Source of the DNA: an uncultured Lachnospiraceae bacterium
GTDB taxonomy: Bacteria > Bacillota > Clostridia > Lachnospirales > Lachnospiraceae
Length of the DNA: 11,355 bases
Assembly: GCA_902782625.1 (NCBI GenBank)
Contig: CACZNZ010000334.1
Coordinates: 1 to 11,355 of the forward strand
Reading direction: 5' to 3'
Below the pieces are notes generated by a model. It was not told the DNA's origin and searched no databases. It worked only from the letters and a program-made list of their open reading frames with translations. Position numbers and translations under genes: made by a program. Positions 1 to 7,485 of this stretch are shown here, one piece after another (position 1 is the first letter of the stretch; every line of letters starts with the position of its first letter).

Positions 1-795
1 CTTGCGATGTCATTTCTAACTTTTTTCAACAGCGAAAAGCCAATTCTGTTTCCGGATATCACCTATTCATTTTATGATGTCTGGGCAGAACTGTTCAGGA
101 TTCCTTTTGAAAGGATACCGTTAAATGAAAGGTTTGAGATTGAACCGGAAATGTATTGCCGGGACAATGGAGGAATTATTTTCCCGAATCCCAATGCACC
201 GACAGGCGTTCTGATGCCCCTTACACAGATTCGGCAGATACTTACCGACCATCCCGATGTCATTGTGATCGTCGATGAGGCTTATATTGATTTTGGAGGG
301 AAGAGCGCAAAACCTTTGCTTGACGAATTCGAGAATCTTATCGTTGTTCGTACATTTTCAAAATCCCGAAGCCTTGCAGGAATGAGAATCGGCTATGCCA
401 TGGCTGCAGCCGGGCTGATCAAAGCGCTTTCAGATGTGAAATATTCCTTCAATTCCTACACGATGAACCTCCCTTCCATTCTGGCAGGGAAGGCGTCTAT
501 CGAAGACGAAGCATATTTCAAGGAGACGACGGATCATATCATCAGAACCAGAGAATGGTTTAAGAAAGAGATGGACGGACTGGGATTTGTCTTCCCGGAT
601 TCCATGGCAAACTTTTTGTTTGTCAGACACCCGGACCGGGAGGCTGCCGATATTTATAAAGCGGCAAAAGAGGAAGGGATCTACCTTCGCTATTTTGCAA
701 AACCCAGGATTGATCAGTATCTGAGGATCACCATCGGAACGGAGGAAGAGATGAAGAGACTTCTGTCGTTCCTGAAAAAATATCTGGAAAAATAA
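1..795 (+). CDS. hisC: Histidinol-phosphate aminotransferase, 5'-truncated by the window edge
   Basis: This is a PLP-dependent class I/II aminotransferase that would convert imidazole-acetol phosphate and glutamate to histidinol phosphate in histidine synthesis, in the cytosol. The frame is open from base 1 (Leu-Ala before the first Met at base 7), and that Met falls inside the conserved stretch before FPDITYSFY. The start therefore lies upstream and roughly 90 residues are missing compared with the usual ~350. Counting from the Met at base 7: NPNAPTG at 61-67, the PLP-contacting D90 in VDEAYIDFGG, the Schiff-base lysine K119 in TFSKSRSLAGMRIG, and the C-terminal substrate-binding arginine R240 in YLRITIGT. 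The FSKSRSLAG and VKYSFNSYTMN wording is typical of clostridial HisC. The related threonine-phosphate decarboxylase (CobD) is possible but fits less well. No clear terminator follows, and glgA begins 132 bases later. Confidence 0.83.
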   Translation, partial: LAMSFLTFFNSEKPILFPDITYSFYDVWAELFRIPFERIPLNERFEIEPEMYCRDNGGIIFPNPNAPTGVLMPLTQIRQILTDHPDVIVIVDEAYIDFGGKSAKPLLDEFENLIVVRTFSKSRSLAGMRIGYAMAAAGLIKALSDVKYSFNSYTMNLPSILAGKASIEDEAYFKETTDHIIRTREWFKKEMDGLGFVFPDSMANFLFVRHPDREAADIYKAAKEEGIYLRYFAKPRIDQYLRITIGTEEEMKRLLSFLKKYLEK

Positions 796-838
796 AGATA
801 AAGGCTTATTGGCAATCTGTACAAAAATAGTTACAGTC

Positions 839-867
839 GCGAAATAAAGATAGTAATTCCCTATAAT
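839..867 (+). promoter_or_regulatory. Possible sigma-A promoter for glgA
   Basis: The hisC-glgA gap holds a perfect -10 hexamer TATAAT at 862-867, about 60 bases before the glgA start. With a 17-base spacer the -35 would be GCGAAA (839-844), only three of six matches to TTGACA. The -10 is convincing and the -35 is poor, so activator help or read-through from hisC is possible. Confidence 0.35.
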
Positions 868-927
868 TTGAGGTAAACTATACATATTAACAATGACGGG
901 AAAAAGGGAACTATAAGGAGGATTACT

Positions 928-2379
928 ATGAAAAAGATTTTGTTTGCGGCATCGGAGTGTGTCCCGTTTGTCAAGACGGGAGGACTGGCAGATGTAGTCG
1001 GGGCACTGCCAAAAGAATTTGACAAAGAAGAGTGGGATGTAAGGGTTATATTACCTAATTACCGCTCTATTCCAGAGGAATATCGTAATAATTTTGAATA
1101 TGTAACACATTTTTATATGGGAGTAGGTCCTTTGAATCCCAACCAGCATGTAGGGATCATGAAGTATGAACTGAGTGGGATTACCTATTATTTTATCGAT
1201 AATCTTGAATATTTCGGTGGGGATGGGATCTATTATGATACACAGGCGGATGTGGAGAGATTCAGTTTCTTCTGTAAAGCGGTTCTTTCCATCTTGCCGG
1301 TTGTGGATTTCCGTCCGGATCTGATTCACTGTCATGACTGGCAGACAGGATTGATTCCGGTTTATTTGAAGACGGAATTCCAGGCGAACCCGTTCTTCTG
1401 GGGGATCAAAACCATGATGACGATCCATAATCTCCGTTTCCAGGGAGTCTGGGATATGGAGACCATGATCGGGCTGACAGGACTTCCGCGAGAATTGTTC
1501 ACTCCTGACAAGCTGGAGTTCAACAGAAGCGGAAATATGTTAAAGGGTGGTATTGTATACTCCGATTTTATCACGACGGTATCCAATACCTATGCAGAGG
1601 AGATTCAGACCAACTACTATGGGGAAGGACTGGAAGGACTTCTGCATGCCAGAGATCAGAGCCTTTTTGGCATCGTGAACGGTATTGATTATACGCTCTA
1701 TGATCCGAAGACGGATCCTGCTCTTTACAAAAACTACACGGTCCGTTCCTTCCAGTCCGGAAAAGCGGCGAACAAGAAGGCGTTGCAGGAGCAGCTCGGA
1801 CTTGAAGTTGATCCGGATAAATACATGATAGGATTGATTTCGAGACTGACAGATCAAAAAGGACTGGATCTGGTTCGATATGCCATGGAAAGTCTGGTGG
1901 ATGAATTCACCCAGCTGGTAGTCATCGGAACAGGAGATCCTGCTTACGAGGATATGTTCCGCTATTATGCAGAGCAGTATCCGGATAAGGTTTCTGCCAA
2001 TATTCTTTATTCTGATGATCTTGCCCATAAGCTTTATGCGGCAGCAGATGCCTTTCTTATGCCGTCATTGTTTGAACCGTGTGGTCTGACACAGATCATT
2101 GCTTTCCATTATGGAACGGTTCCAATTGTCCGGGAGACAGGAGGATTGAAGGATACTGTGGCACCTTTGAACGAGTTTGAGGATACGGGAGACGGTTTCT
2201 CTTTTATGAATTACAATGGAGATGAACTGATCAATACCATTAACTACAGCAAATACATTTTCTTCGAGCAGAAAGAACTCTGGAAGAACATGGTGAAACG
2301 GGGTATGAAGAAAGATCTTTCCTGGGGTGTTTCGAAAAAGAAATACGAAGAGCTTTACAATACACTGATCGGAAGATAG
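928..2379 (+). CDS. glgA: Glycogen synthase (ADP-glucose type, GT5)
   Basis: GlgA transfers glucose from ADP-glucose to the non-reducing end of an alpha-1,4-glucan, building storage glycogen in the cytosol. The 483-residue length is normal for bacterial GlgA. The N-terminal Rossmann domain carries the ADP-glucose-binding K16-T-G-G-L loop and HDWQTG at 136-141. The C-terminal domain carries the phosphate-contacting pair R306 and K311 in ISRLTDQKG and the conserved E383 in SLFEPCGLTQ, followed by the ETGGLKDTV loop near 403-411. The ATG is well set by AAGGAGG at 915-921, six bases upstream. No other glycogen gene (glgB, glgC, glgD, glgP) is in the window, so it appears to be transcribed alone or with hisC. 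Its stop codon is directly followed by the -35 box of the next unit. No separate terminator is visible, so the T-box terminator may also end its transcripts. Confidence 0.97.
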   Translation: MKKILFAASECVPFVKTGGLADVVGALPKEFDKEEWDVRVILPNYRSIPEEYRNNFEYVTHFYMGVGPLNPNQHVGIMKYELSGITYYFIDNLEYFGGDGIYYDTQADVERFSFFCKAVLSILPVVDFRPDLIHCHDWQTGLIPVYLKTEFQANPFFWGIKTMMTIHNLRFQGVWDMETMIGLTGLPRELFTPDKLEFNRSGNMLKGGIVYSDFITTVSNTYAEEIQTNYYGEGLEGLLHARDQSLFGIVNGIDYTLYDPKTDPALYKNYTVRSFQSGKAANKKALQEQLGLEVDPDKYMIGLISRLTDQKGLDLVRYAMESLVDEFTQLVVIGTGDPAYEDMFRYYAEQYPDKVSANILYSDDLAHKLYAAADAFLMPSLFEPCGLTQIIAFHYGTVPIVRETGGLKDTVAPLNEFEDTGDGFSFMNYNGDELINTINYSKYIFFEQKELWKNMVKRGMKKDLSWGVSKKKYEELYNTLIGR

Positions 2380-2409
2380 TTGACATTTCATTATTTTATG
2401 ATATATAAT
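2380..2409 (+). promoter_or_regulatory. Strong sigma-A-like promoter of the T-box unit
   Basis: A perfect TTGACA (2380-2385) and a perfect TATAAT (2404-2409) are separated by 18 bases in an AT-rich spacer. The -35 begins at the base after the glgA stop codon. Transcription would start near 2416, about 25 bases before the T-box stem I. Confidence 0.85.
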
Positions 2410-2440
2410 AACAAATCAGTATGAACATGAAGTAAAATCG

Positions 2441-2668
2441 TTGATGAGGAAGATATCCTGCAAAGATGTTTCCACAGAGAAGGACGTCGTCGGCTGAGAG
2501 CGTCTCGGGAACTGGCGGGCTATTACCACCTCGGAGAGATCCTTAATCGGATCCGGCCGGCACCGTTACCGCTTTAAACGAAGCTGATCTGTCTATAACA
2601 GATAAGCAGGGTGGAACCGCGAGAACATCGTCCCTGTATTGTGCGTGCACAATACAGGGATTTTTTTT
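2441..2668 (+). ncRNA. T-box riboswitch, threonine specifier ACC
   Basis: This leader senses uncharged tRNA and allows transcription to continue. The signature T-box AGGGTGGAACCGCG lies at 2608-2621. Stem I can be drawn by hand: base stem GAGG (2446-2449) with CCTC (2529-2532), then the specifier loop, then CCTGC (2457-2461) with GCGGG (2515-2519), then TTTCC with GGGAA, an AGAGA bulge near 2476-2480 and an apical GGCTGAGAG loop. In the 3' side of the specifier loop the codon ACC (2525-2527) is followed by A2528 and then the base stem, the usual position, so the cognate is tRNA-Thr. Stem III is ATCTGT/ACAGAT (2587-2603). In the antiterminator, AGGG (2608) would pair with CCCT (2632-2635), competing with the terminator. 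TGGA (2611-2614) would contact a tRNA 3' end UCCA. thrS two genes downstream agrees with the specifier. Confidence 0.95.
2631..2668 (+). terminator. T-box intrinsic terminator
   Basis: A perfect 14-bp stem (2631-2644 with 2647-2660, two-base loop GT) is followed by eight T residues (2661-2668). The left arm shares CCCT with the antiterminator, so the two folds exclude each other. The T-run ends only nine bases before the next start codon. Confidence 0.95.
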
Positions 2669-2677
2669 GGTAGAATC

Positions 2678-4744
2678 ATGAAGGACAATAAGAAGCAAGG
2701 ACAATTCAAAAGCATCATTCAATTTTTAAACGGCAGGTATGGAAGAAACATTTTTCTGTTTTTCGAATTCCTGATTCTGGTTGCCTATATCGCAATGCCA
2801 GGATTATATTATAATCCCGAAGTGGATTATTTCTGGGACAGATTCTATGCGGATTCCCTGATCATCTGCGGAGGGTTATGGGTAATTCTGGTGGTGCTTA
2901 CTATCTCAAGATGGGTTCCTGCCCCTAAGACGAATCGGATTCTCACGAACCTTGCCGGGATTCTCACACCACTGATTGCCTTTTTCTGGCTGGAGTTTTA
3001 TAACGATATGCAGTTCTGGGCACCTATGAACAGGATTCCGATCTGGTATCTGTTTCTTGATTTTGTCGTGTACTATGTGGTTTATGCCGCTCTGGTGCTT
3101 TTGATCAATAATATCAAATGGGCATCCATTACCATGATATTTCTGACAGCTGTGTTCGGCATCATGAACTATGAACTGACGCTGTTTCGAGGAATGAGCT
3201 TTATTGCTTCTGATATCTTTTCTGCTCTGACAGCATTTTCAGTAGCTAATACATATACATTGCAGATCGATGTGGATACAGCAGAGTTTCTGATGCTTGC
3301 AATCGTACTTATCGCGGCGCTCCTTAAACTGAAAGCACAGAAGCTGTTTCTGTGGAAAAGCCGGCTGGCCTATGCACTTTTTTGCGTGATTCTCTGGGGC
3401 GGCTTTGTAAATGTGTATGTATTCAGTGATTACCTTGAGGATATCGGTGTGGATTTCCGTGTGTATCGTCCGCAGTTTAAATACCGTTTTTACGGGACGA
3501 TGCTTACAACCATGCGAACCTTCGGATATCTGCATGTCAAAGAACCGGAGGGCTATTCCTACCAGAAGGTAGCTGATCTTACGAAGAGTCTCTCACAGGA
3601 ATATGCTGCTGAACCCGATATTATTTCCAGGAAAAAGCCGAACATCATTGTGGTGATGAACGAGTCTTTTGCCGATCTTCAGACGATAGGGAAAATGGAA
3701 CTCACAGAGGATTACATGCCATTTTTCCGGAATTTAAAGGAAAATACGATCAAGGGATATACCTATTCTTCTGTCTTTGGCGGGAATACAGCCAATACAG
3801 AATTTGAATTTCTCACAGGCAATACACTGGGTTTCCTGCCGGATAATTCGGTTCCTTATCAGCTTTTTCTCCGGGAAAAAACAGCGGGGCTGACCTATAC
3901 ATTAAAGGATCAGGGCTACGCCCCTTGTGATGCGCTTCATCCATACTACAATACGGGATACAGCAGGTATAAAGTTTACCCGCTGATGGGGTTTGACCGT
4001 TTTTTCTGCTCGGATGATTTCTCAGTGTTTACGCCAACGGTGAATTATCATATCACGGATGCAGCGAACTATGAGAAACTGATAGATATCTATGAAAATC
4101 GATCTGATAAGAATGCACCGTTTTATATGTTTAATGTCACAATGCAGAATCACGGGAGTTACAACGGAAGCCTTCTTGAAACAGGAGATCGTGTGAGGCT
4201 CAAAGGGGATCTTCAGTTTTATTCCAGAACCAATGAGTTCTTAAATATGATGCGGATGTCAGATGATGCTTTAAAGGAACTGGTACAGTATTTTTCAGGG
4301 GTCGATGAACCGACGGTCATTGTCTTTTTCGGAGACCATCAGCCGGATCTAGACGAAAGCTTTTATGAAAGGCTGCTTGGAAGGAAACTTGACGAAATTG
4401 AAGGAGAACAGTTGCAGCGGCTCTATAAGGTACCGTTTCTGATCTGGGCAAACTATGACATCGAAGAAAAGATTGTTCCAAGAACAAGCATGAATTATCT
4501 CTCGACTTACCTGGCGCAAGCAGCAGGAATCGAGAAAACAGATTATCTTCGTTTTCTGACGAAGATGAGGGAAGAGATTCCCGCAATCAATGCCCTGGGT
4601 TACTGGGGCGCCGATGGGAAATATTATGAGATTGATGATACGACTTCCCCTTATTATGAGAGGATCCATCAGTATCATTTGCTGGAATACAATAACATTT
4701 TCGGGAAAGAAGACCAGATATCATCATTCTTTTATATACAATGA
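2678..4744 (+). CDS. LTA synthase / phosphoglycerol transferase family membrane protein
   Basis: This predicted polytopic membrane protein has an extracellular sulfatase-fold domain of the LtaS/MdoB family, which moves glycerol-phosphate or similar groups onto envelope polymers. From the ATG at 2678 it has 688 residues. About six or seven hydrophobic segments fall between residues 25 and 250, then the enzyme domain. Visible sites: metal ligand E329 in VVMNESFADL, probable catalytic T371 in FGGNTANTEFEFLTG, HGSYNG with H492, and FGDHQPDL with D553 and H554, all matching the family pattern. The exact substrate cannot be told; teichoic-acid-like synthesis is an inference. The in-frame TTG at 2639 lies inside the terminator stem, so the ATG at 2678 is preferred, although no good ribosome binding site precedes it. 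The stop overlaps an ATG at 4741, and thrS follows in the same unit under the Thr T-box. Confidence 0.9.
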   Translation: MKDNKKQGQFKSIIQFLNGRYGRNIFLFFEFLILVAYIAMPGLYYNPEVDYFWDRFYADSLIICGGLWVILVVLTISRWVPAPKTNRILTNLAGILTPLIAFFWLEFYNDMQFWAPMNRIPIWYLFLDFVVYYVVYAALVLLINNIKWASITMIFLTAVFGIMNYELTLFRGMSFIASDIFSALTAFSVANTYTLQIDVDTAEFLMLAIVLIAALLKLKAQKLFLWKSRLAYALFCVILWGGFVNVYVFSDYLEDIGVDFRVYRPQFKYRFYGTMLTTMRTFGYLHVKEPEGYSYQKVADLTKSLSQEYAAEPDIISRKKPNIIVVMNESFADLQTIGKMELTEDYMPFFRNLKENTIKGYTYSSVFGGNTANTEFEFLTGNTLGFLPDNSVPYQLFLREKTAGLTYTLKDQGYAPCDALHPYYNTGYSRYKVYPLMGFDRFFCSDDFSVFTPTVNYHITDAANYEKLIDIYENRSDKNAPFYMFNVTMQNHGSYNGSLLETGDRVRLKGDLQFYSRTNEFLNMMRMSDDALKELVQYFSGVDEPTVIVFFGDHQPDLDESFYERLLGRKLDEIEGEQLQRLYKVPFLIWANYDIEEKIVPRTSMNYLSTYLAQAAGIEKTDYLRFLTKMREEIPAINALGYWGADGKYYEIDDTTSPYYERIHQYHLLEYNNIFGKEDQISSFFYIQ

Positions 4745-4764
4745 ATAAACCAGGAGGGAAAATT

Positions 4765-6804
4765 ATGATTATTACACTGAAAGACGGATCAACAAAGGAA
4801 TACGAAGGATCGATGCGCATCATCGATATCGCAAAGGATATCAGTGAAGGGCTTGCAAGAGTTGCCTGTGCCGGAGAAGTAGACGGCAAGGTTGCCGATC
4901 TGAGGACCGAGATTGACAGCGATTGTGAGCTGTCCATCTTTACCTTCCAGGACGATGAAGGAAAACTGGCCTTTCGCCATACAGCTTCCCATGTTTTGGC
5001 ACAGGCTGTCAAACGCCTGTATCCGGATGCCAAATGTGCGATCGGACCGGCGATTGAAGATGGATTTTACTATGATTTCGATATGGCACCGCTTACCAGA
5101 GATGATCTGGATGCCATTGAAAAAGAGATGAAAAAAGTCATCAAGGAGAATCCTCCGATTGAGCGATTTGAGCTTCCGAGAGAAGAAGCAATCGCTTTGA
5201 TGCAGGAGAAAAATGAGCCTTATAAAGTGGAACTGATCGAAGATCTTCCGGAAGATGCCGTGATCAGCTTCTATCGTCAGGGTGATTTCACGGATCTTTG
5301 TGCCGGCCCGCATCTGATGAATGTGAAAGCCATCAAAGCCTTCAAGCTGACTTCCTCCTCCGGAGCATACTGGCGTGGGGATGAGAAGAACAAAATGCTT
5401 ACCAGAATCTACGGCACAGCCTTCACCAAGAAATCCGATCTGAAAGAAAGACTGAAATACTTAGAAGAGATCAAACTTCGTGATCATAACAGACTCGGAC
5501 GTGAGATGGATCTTTTTACAACGGTTGATGTCATTGGTCAGGGACTTCCGCTGTTCATGCCAAACGGTACCAAGATGATCCAGAAGCTGCAGCGCTGGAT
5601 CGAAGATCTGGAAGATTATGAGTGGGGGTATGTGCGTACCAGAACACCGCTGATGGCAAAATCCACGCTGTATAAAATTTCGGATCACTGGTATCACTAC
5701 AAAGACGGAATGTTTGTCTTTGGCTATGAGAATAAAGAGGATCTGGAAAAGGCAGAAGAGGCTGATCGTGAGATCCGTGGCGTGCAGGATCTTAATCTGA
5801 TTGAGAAAGATGCGGACAGCGATGCCTTTGCACTTCGTCCGATGACCTGCCCGTTCCAGTACTATGTATACAAGGCAAGGCAGAAGAGTTACCGCGACCT
5901 TCCTTATCGGATGGGAGAGACGTCAACCATTTTCCGTAATGAGGAGTCCGGTGAGATGCACGGACTGACACGTGTCCGTCAGTTTACCATTTCAGAGGGG
6001 CACATTGTCTGTACACCGGAACAGATCGAAGAAGAATTCAAAAACTGTGTCAGCCTGGCAAAATACTGCCTGACCACACTCGGACTGCAGGATGATGTGA
6101 CCTATCGTATGTCGAAGTGGGATCCGGAAAATCCGGACAAATACCTGGGCACAGCAGAGGATTGGGACAAAGTACAGACTGCCATGAGAGAGATTCTCGA
6201 TGATATCGGGCTTGACTATGTAGAAGCCGACGGAGAGGCTGCTTTCTATGGACCAAAACTTGATATTCAGGCAAAAAATGTATACGGCAAAGAAGATACG
6301 ATGATTACGATCCAGCTTGATATGTTCCTGTCTGAACGCTACGATATGTATTATATCGATAAAGACGGAGAGAAAAAACGCCCGTTTATCATCCACAGAA
6401 CATCCATGGGATGCTATGAAAGAACACTGGCATGGCTGATCGAGAAATATGCAGGTAAATTCCCGACATGGCTCTGTCCGGAGCAGGTACGTATTCTGCC
6501 TATCTCCGAGAAATTCCTGGATTATGCAGAGGAAGTGCGTAAAGAACTTCGAAGAAACGGCGTAGATGTTAACGTGGATACCCGTTCCGAGAAGATCGGT
6601 TATAAGATCAGAGAAGCACGTCTTGATAAGATTCCGTATATGCTGATCGTCGGAGCCAATGAGCAGGAATCCGGAAAAGTATCCGTAAGAAGCAGATTTG
6701 CAGGAGACGAAGGACAGATGGATCTTTCAGACTTCACTGCCATGATCTGTGAAGAAATCCGCACCAAGGCAATCCGCAAAGAAGAGGTTAAAGAAGAGGA
6801 ATAA
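4765..6804 (+). CDS. thrS: Threonyl-tRNA synthetase (divergent form)
   Basis: ThrRS charges tRNA-Thr with threonine in the cytosol. The start at 4765 is chosen over the in-frame ATG at 4741 because AGGAGGG lies at 4752-4758, giving 679 residues. Order: TGS domain (about 1-60); editing domain with H72/H76 in RHTASHVLAQ and C179/H183 in DLCAGPH, so editing looks intact; class II catalytic core with zinc ligands C362 (RPMTCPF), H413 (ISEGH) and H544 (IIHRTSMG); motif 2 around FRNEESGEMHGLTRVRQF; motif 3 around CYERTLAWLIEKYAG; then the anticodon-binding domain from about 573. An acidic segment at about 320-352 looks inserted compared with common ThrRS, and RPMTCPFQYY replaces the usual PMNCPGH. 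It overlaps or closely follows the LtaS-like gene and should be induced through the Thr T-box. No clear terminator is seen after it. Confidence 0.96.
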   Translation: MIITLKDGSTKEYEGSMRIIDIAKDISEGLARVACAGEVDGKVADLRTEIDSDCELSIFTFQDDEGKLAFRHTASHVLAQAVKRLYPDAKCAIGPAIEDGFYYDFDMAPLTRDDLDAIEKEMKKVIKENPPIERFELPREEAIALMQEKNEPYKVELIEDLPEDAVISFYRQGDFTDLCAGPHLMNVKAIKAFKLTSSSGAYWRGDEKNKMLTRIYGTAFTKKSDLKERLKYLEEIKLRDHNRLGREMDLFTTVDVIGQGLPLFMPNGTKMIQKLQRWIEDLEDYEWGYVRTRTPLMAKSTLYKISDHWYHYKDGMFVFGYENKEDLEKAEEADREIRGVQDLNLIEKDADSDAFALRPMTCPFQYYVYKARQKSYRDLPYRMGETSTIFRNEESGEMHGLTRVRQFTISEGHIVCTPEQIEEEFKNCVSLAKYCLTTLGLQDDVTYRMSKWDPENPDKYLGTAEDWDKVQTAMREILDDIGLDYVEADGEAAFYGPKLDIQAKNVYGKEDTMITIQLDMFLSERYDMYYIDKDGEKKRPFIIHRTSMGCYERTLAWLIEKYAGKFPTWLCPEQVRILPISEKFLDYAEEVRKELRRNGVDVNVDTRSEKIGYKIREARLDKIPYMLIVGANEQESGKVSVRSRFAGDEGQMDLSDFTAMICEEIRTKAIRKEEVKEEE

Positions 6805-6908
6805 TTGCAAATGCGTATCGTGTGATTTGTTGCAATAGACAAAACCCATTCTTTGTTGAAATTGTTCAAAAAAAGCTAAGGTTTACCATGAAAAGTTAAT
6901 TTTTTTCA

Positions 6909-6937
6909 TAGAAACAAATAAGACTGTATGATATAAT
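6909..6937 (+). promoter_or_regulatory. Extended -10 promoter of the shell-protein gene
   Basis: TATAAT at 6932-6937 is preceded by TG (6929-6930), forming an extended -10, with TAGAAA (6909-6914, four of six matches to TTGACA) 17 bases upstream. This leaves about 75 bases of leader before the start at 7018. The 6805-7017 gap otherwise holds AT-rich DNA and no clear hairpin terminator for thrS. Confidence 0.65.
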
Positions 6938-7017
6938 CATGGTAGTTTCAAAGAATATGATTAGTTACAGGGGTTTTTCTGTAATAAAAGAAATAATATC
7001 GGTGAAGGAGCGGGAAT

Positions 7018-7401
7018 ATGGATATCAGAGAATTATTACCAAAAGATGCAGAAGGAAGATTGCGTATTATCCAGGAGACAGTTCCGGGACGTCAGATTAC
7101 ACTTGCACATGTAATTACCAGCCCGAAGCCAATCGTTTATCGTAAACTCGGGTTGAATCCGGATATCGATTTTGAACGTTCCGCAATTGGAATCATCACA
7201 GTAACTCCGAGTGAGTCTGCGGTAATCGGTGCGGATATCTCGATCAAGAGCGGAGATGTATATCTCGGATTCGTGGATCGTTTCAGCGGTACATTGATTC
7301 TGACAGGACGCATTTCTGCGGTAGAGTCTGCAGTTCAGGCTGTCATCCATTACTTCCAGACGGAACTTGGATATGCTACCTGTCCTGTAACGAAGAAATA
7401 A
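7018..7401 (+). CDS. PduU/EutS-type bacterial microcompartment shell protein (orphan)
   Basis: This is a single-domain, circularly permuted BMC shell protein of the PduU/EutS type, whose members form hexameric tiles topped by a small beta-barrel. It has 127 residues against about 111-116 for EutS and PduU, with the extra length at the N terminus. RIIQETVPGRQITLAHVI (21-38) matches the barrel region, followed by AIGIITVTPSESAVIGAD, the core GFVDRFSGTLILTG and a TCPVTKK tail. TPSE, KSGDV and the ATCPVTKK ending resemble PduU more than EutS, from memory of those sequences. GAAGGAG at 7004-7010 sets the start. It has its own promoter and terminator. No other shell protein, encapsulation-linked enzyme or cofactor gene is in the window, so its cargo and partners are unknown. 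It may supply a distant microcompartment locus or serve another role. Confidence 0.9.
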   Translation: MDIRELLPKDAEGRLRIIQETVPGRQITLAHVITSPKPIVYRKLGLNPDIDFERSAIGIITVTPSESAVIGADISIKSGDVYLGFVDRFSGTLILTGRISAVESAVQAVIHYFQTELGYATCPVTKK

Positions 7402-7430
7402 TCTCTTTTATTTGCAGTATTGTAGACATG

Positions 7431-7460
7431 AAGGGTATCCGGATTCGGATACCCTTTCTT
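7431..7460 (+). terminator. Intrinsic terminator after the shell-protein gene
   Basis: An 11-bp perfect stem AAGGGTATCCG / CGGATACCCTT (7431-7441 with 7446-7456), loop GATT, is followed by a short T-rich tail TTCTT. It sits between the shell gene and ung and separates the two units. The A-rich left edge would allow some activity in the opposite direction too. Confidence 0.85.
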
Positions 7461-7485
7461 CATATGTTATGCAGGAGGGAATCCC

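Noticed and set aside
2639..2677. TTG at 2639 as start of the LtaS-like protein
   Set aside because: It would code through the T-box terminator stem and T-run and has no ribosome binding site; the extra 13 residues look non-native.
4741..4764. In-frame upstream ATG as the thrS start (ATGA overlap with the preceding stop)
   Set aside because: A strong AGGAGGG at 4752-4758 sits inside this stretch at the right distance for the ATG at 4765, where the TGS domain begins. Translational coupling through the overlap remains possible but is not needed.
4587..5313. Long minus-strand open frames opposite the start of thrS
   Set aside because: They are opposite clearly coding thrS sequence, lack ribosome binding sites and show no recognisable family.
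6804..6836. Inverted repeat ATTGCAAAT ... ATTTGTTGCAAT as a thrS terminator
   Set aside because: The arms are AT-rich and need a two-base bulge, and no T-run follows, so it is too weak to call.
6939..7145. 68-codon + strand frame before and overlapping the shell-protein gene
   Set aside because: It overlaps the well-supported gene at 7018 in another frame, begins at the expected transcription start region and has no ribosome binding site.
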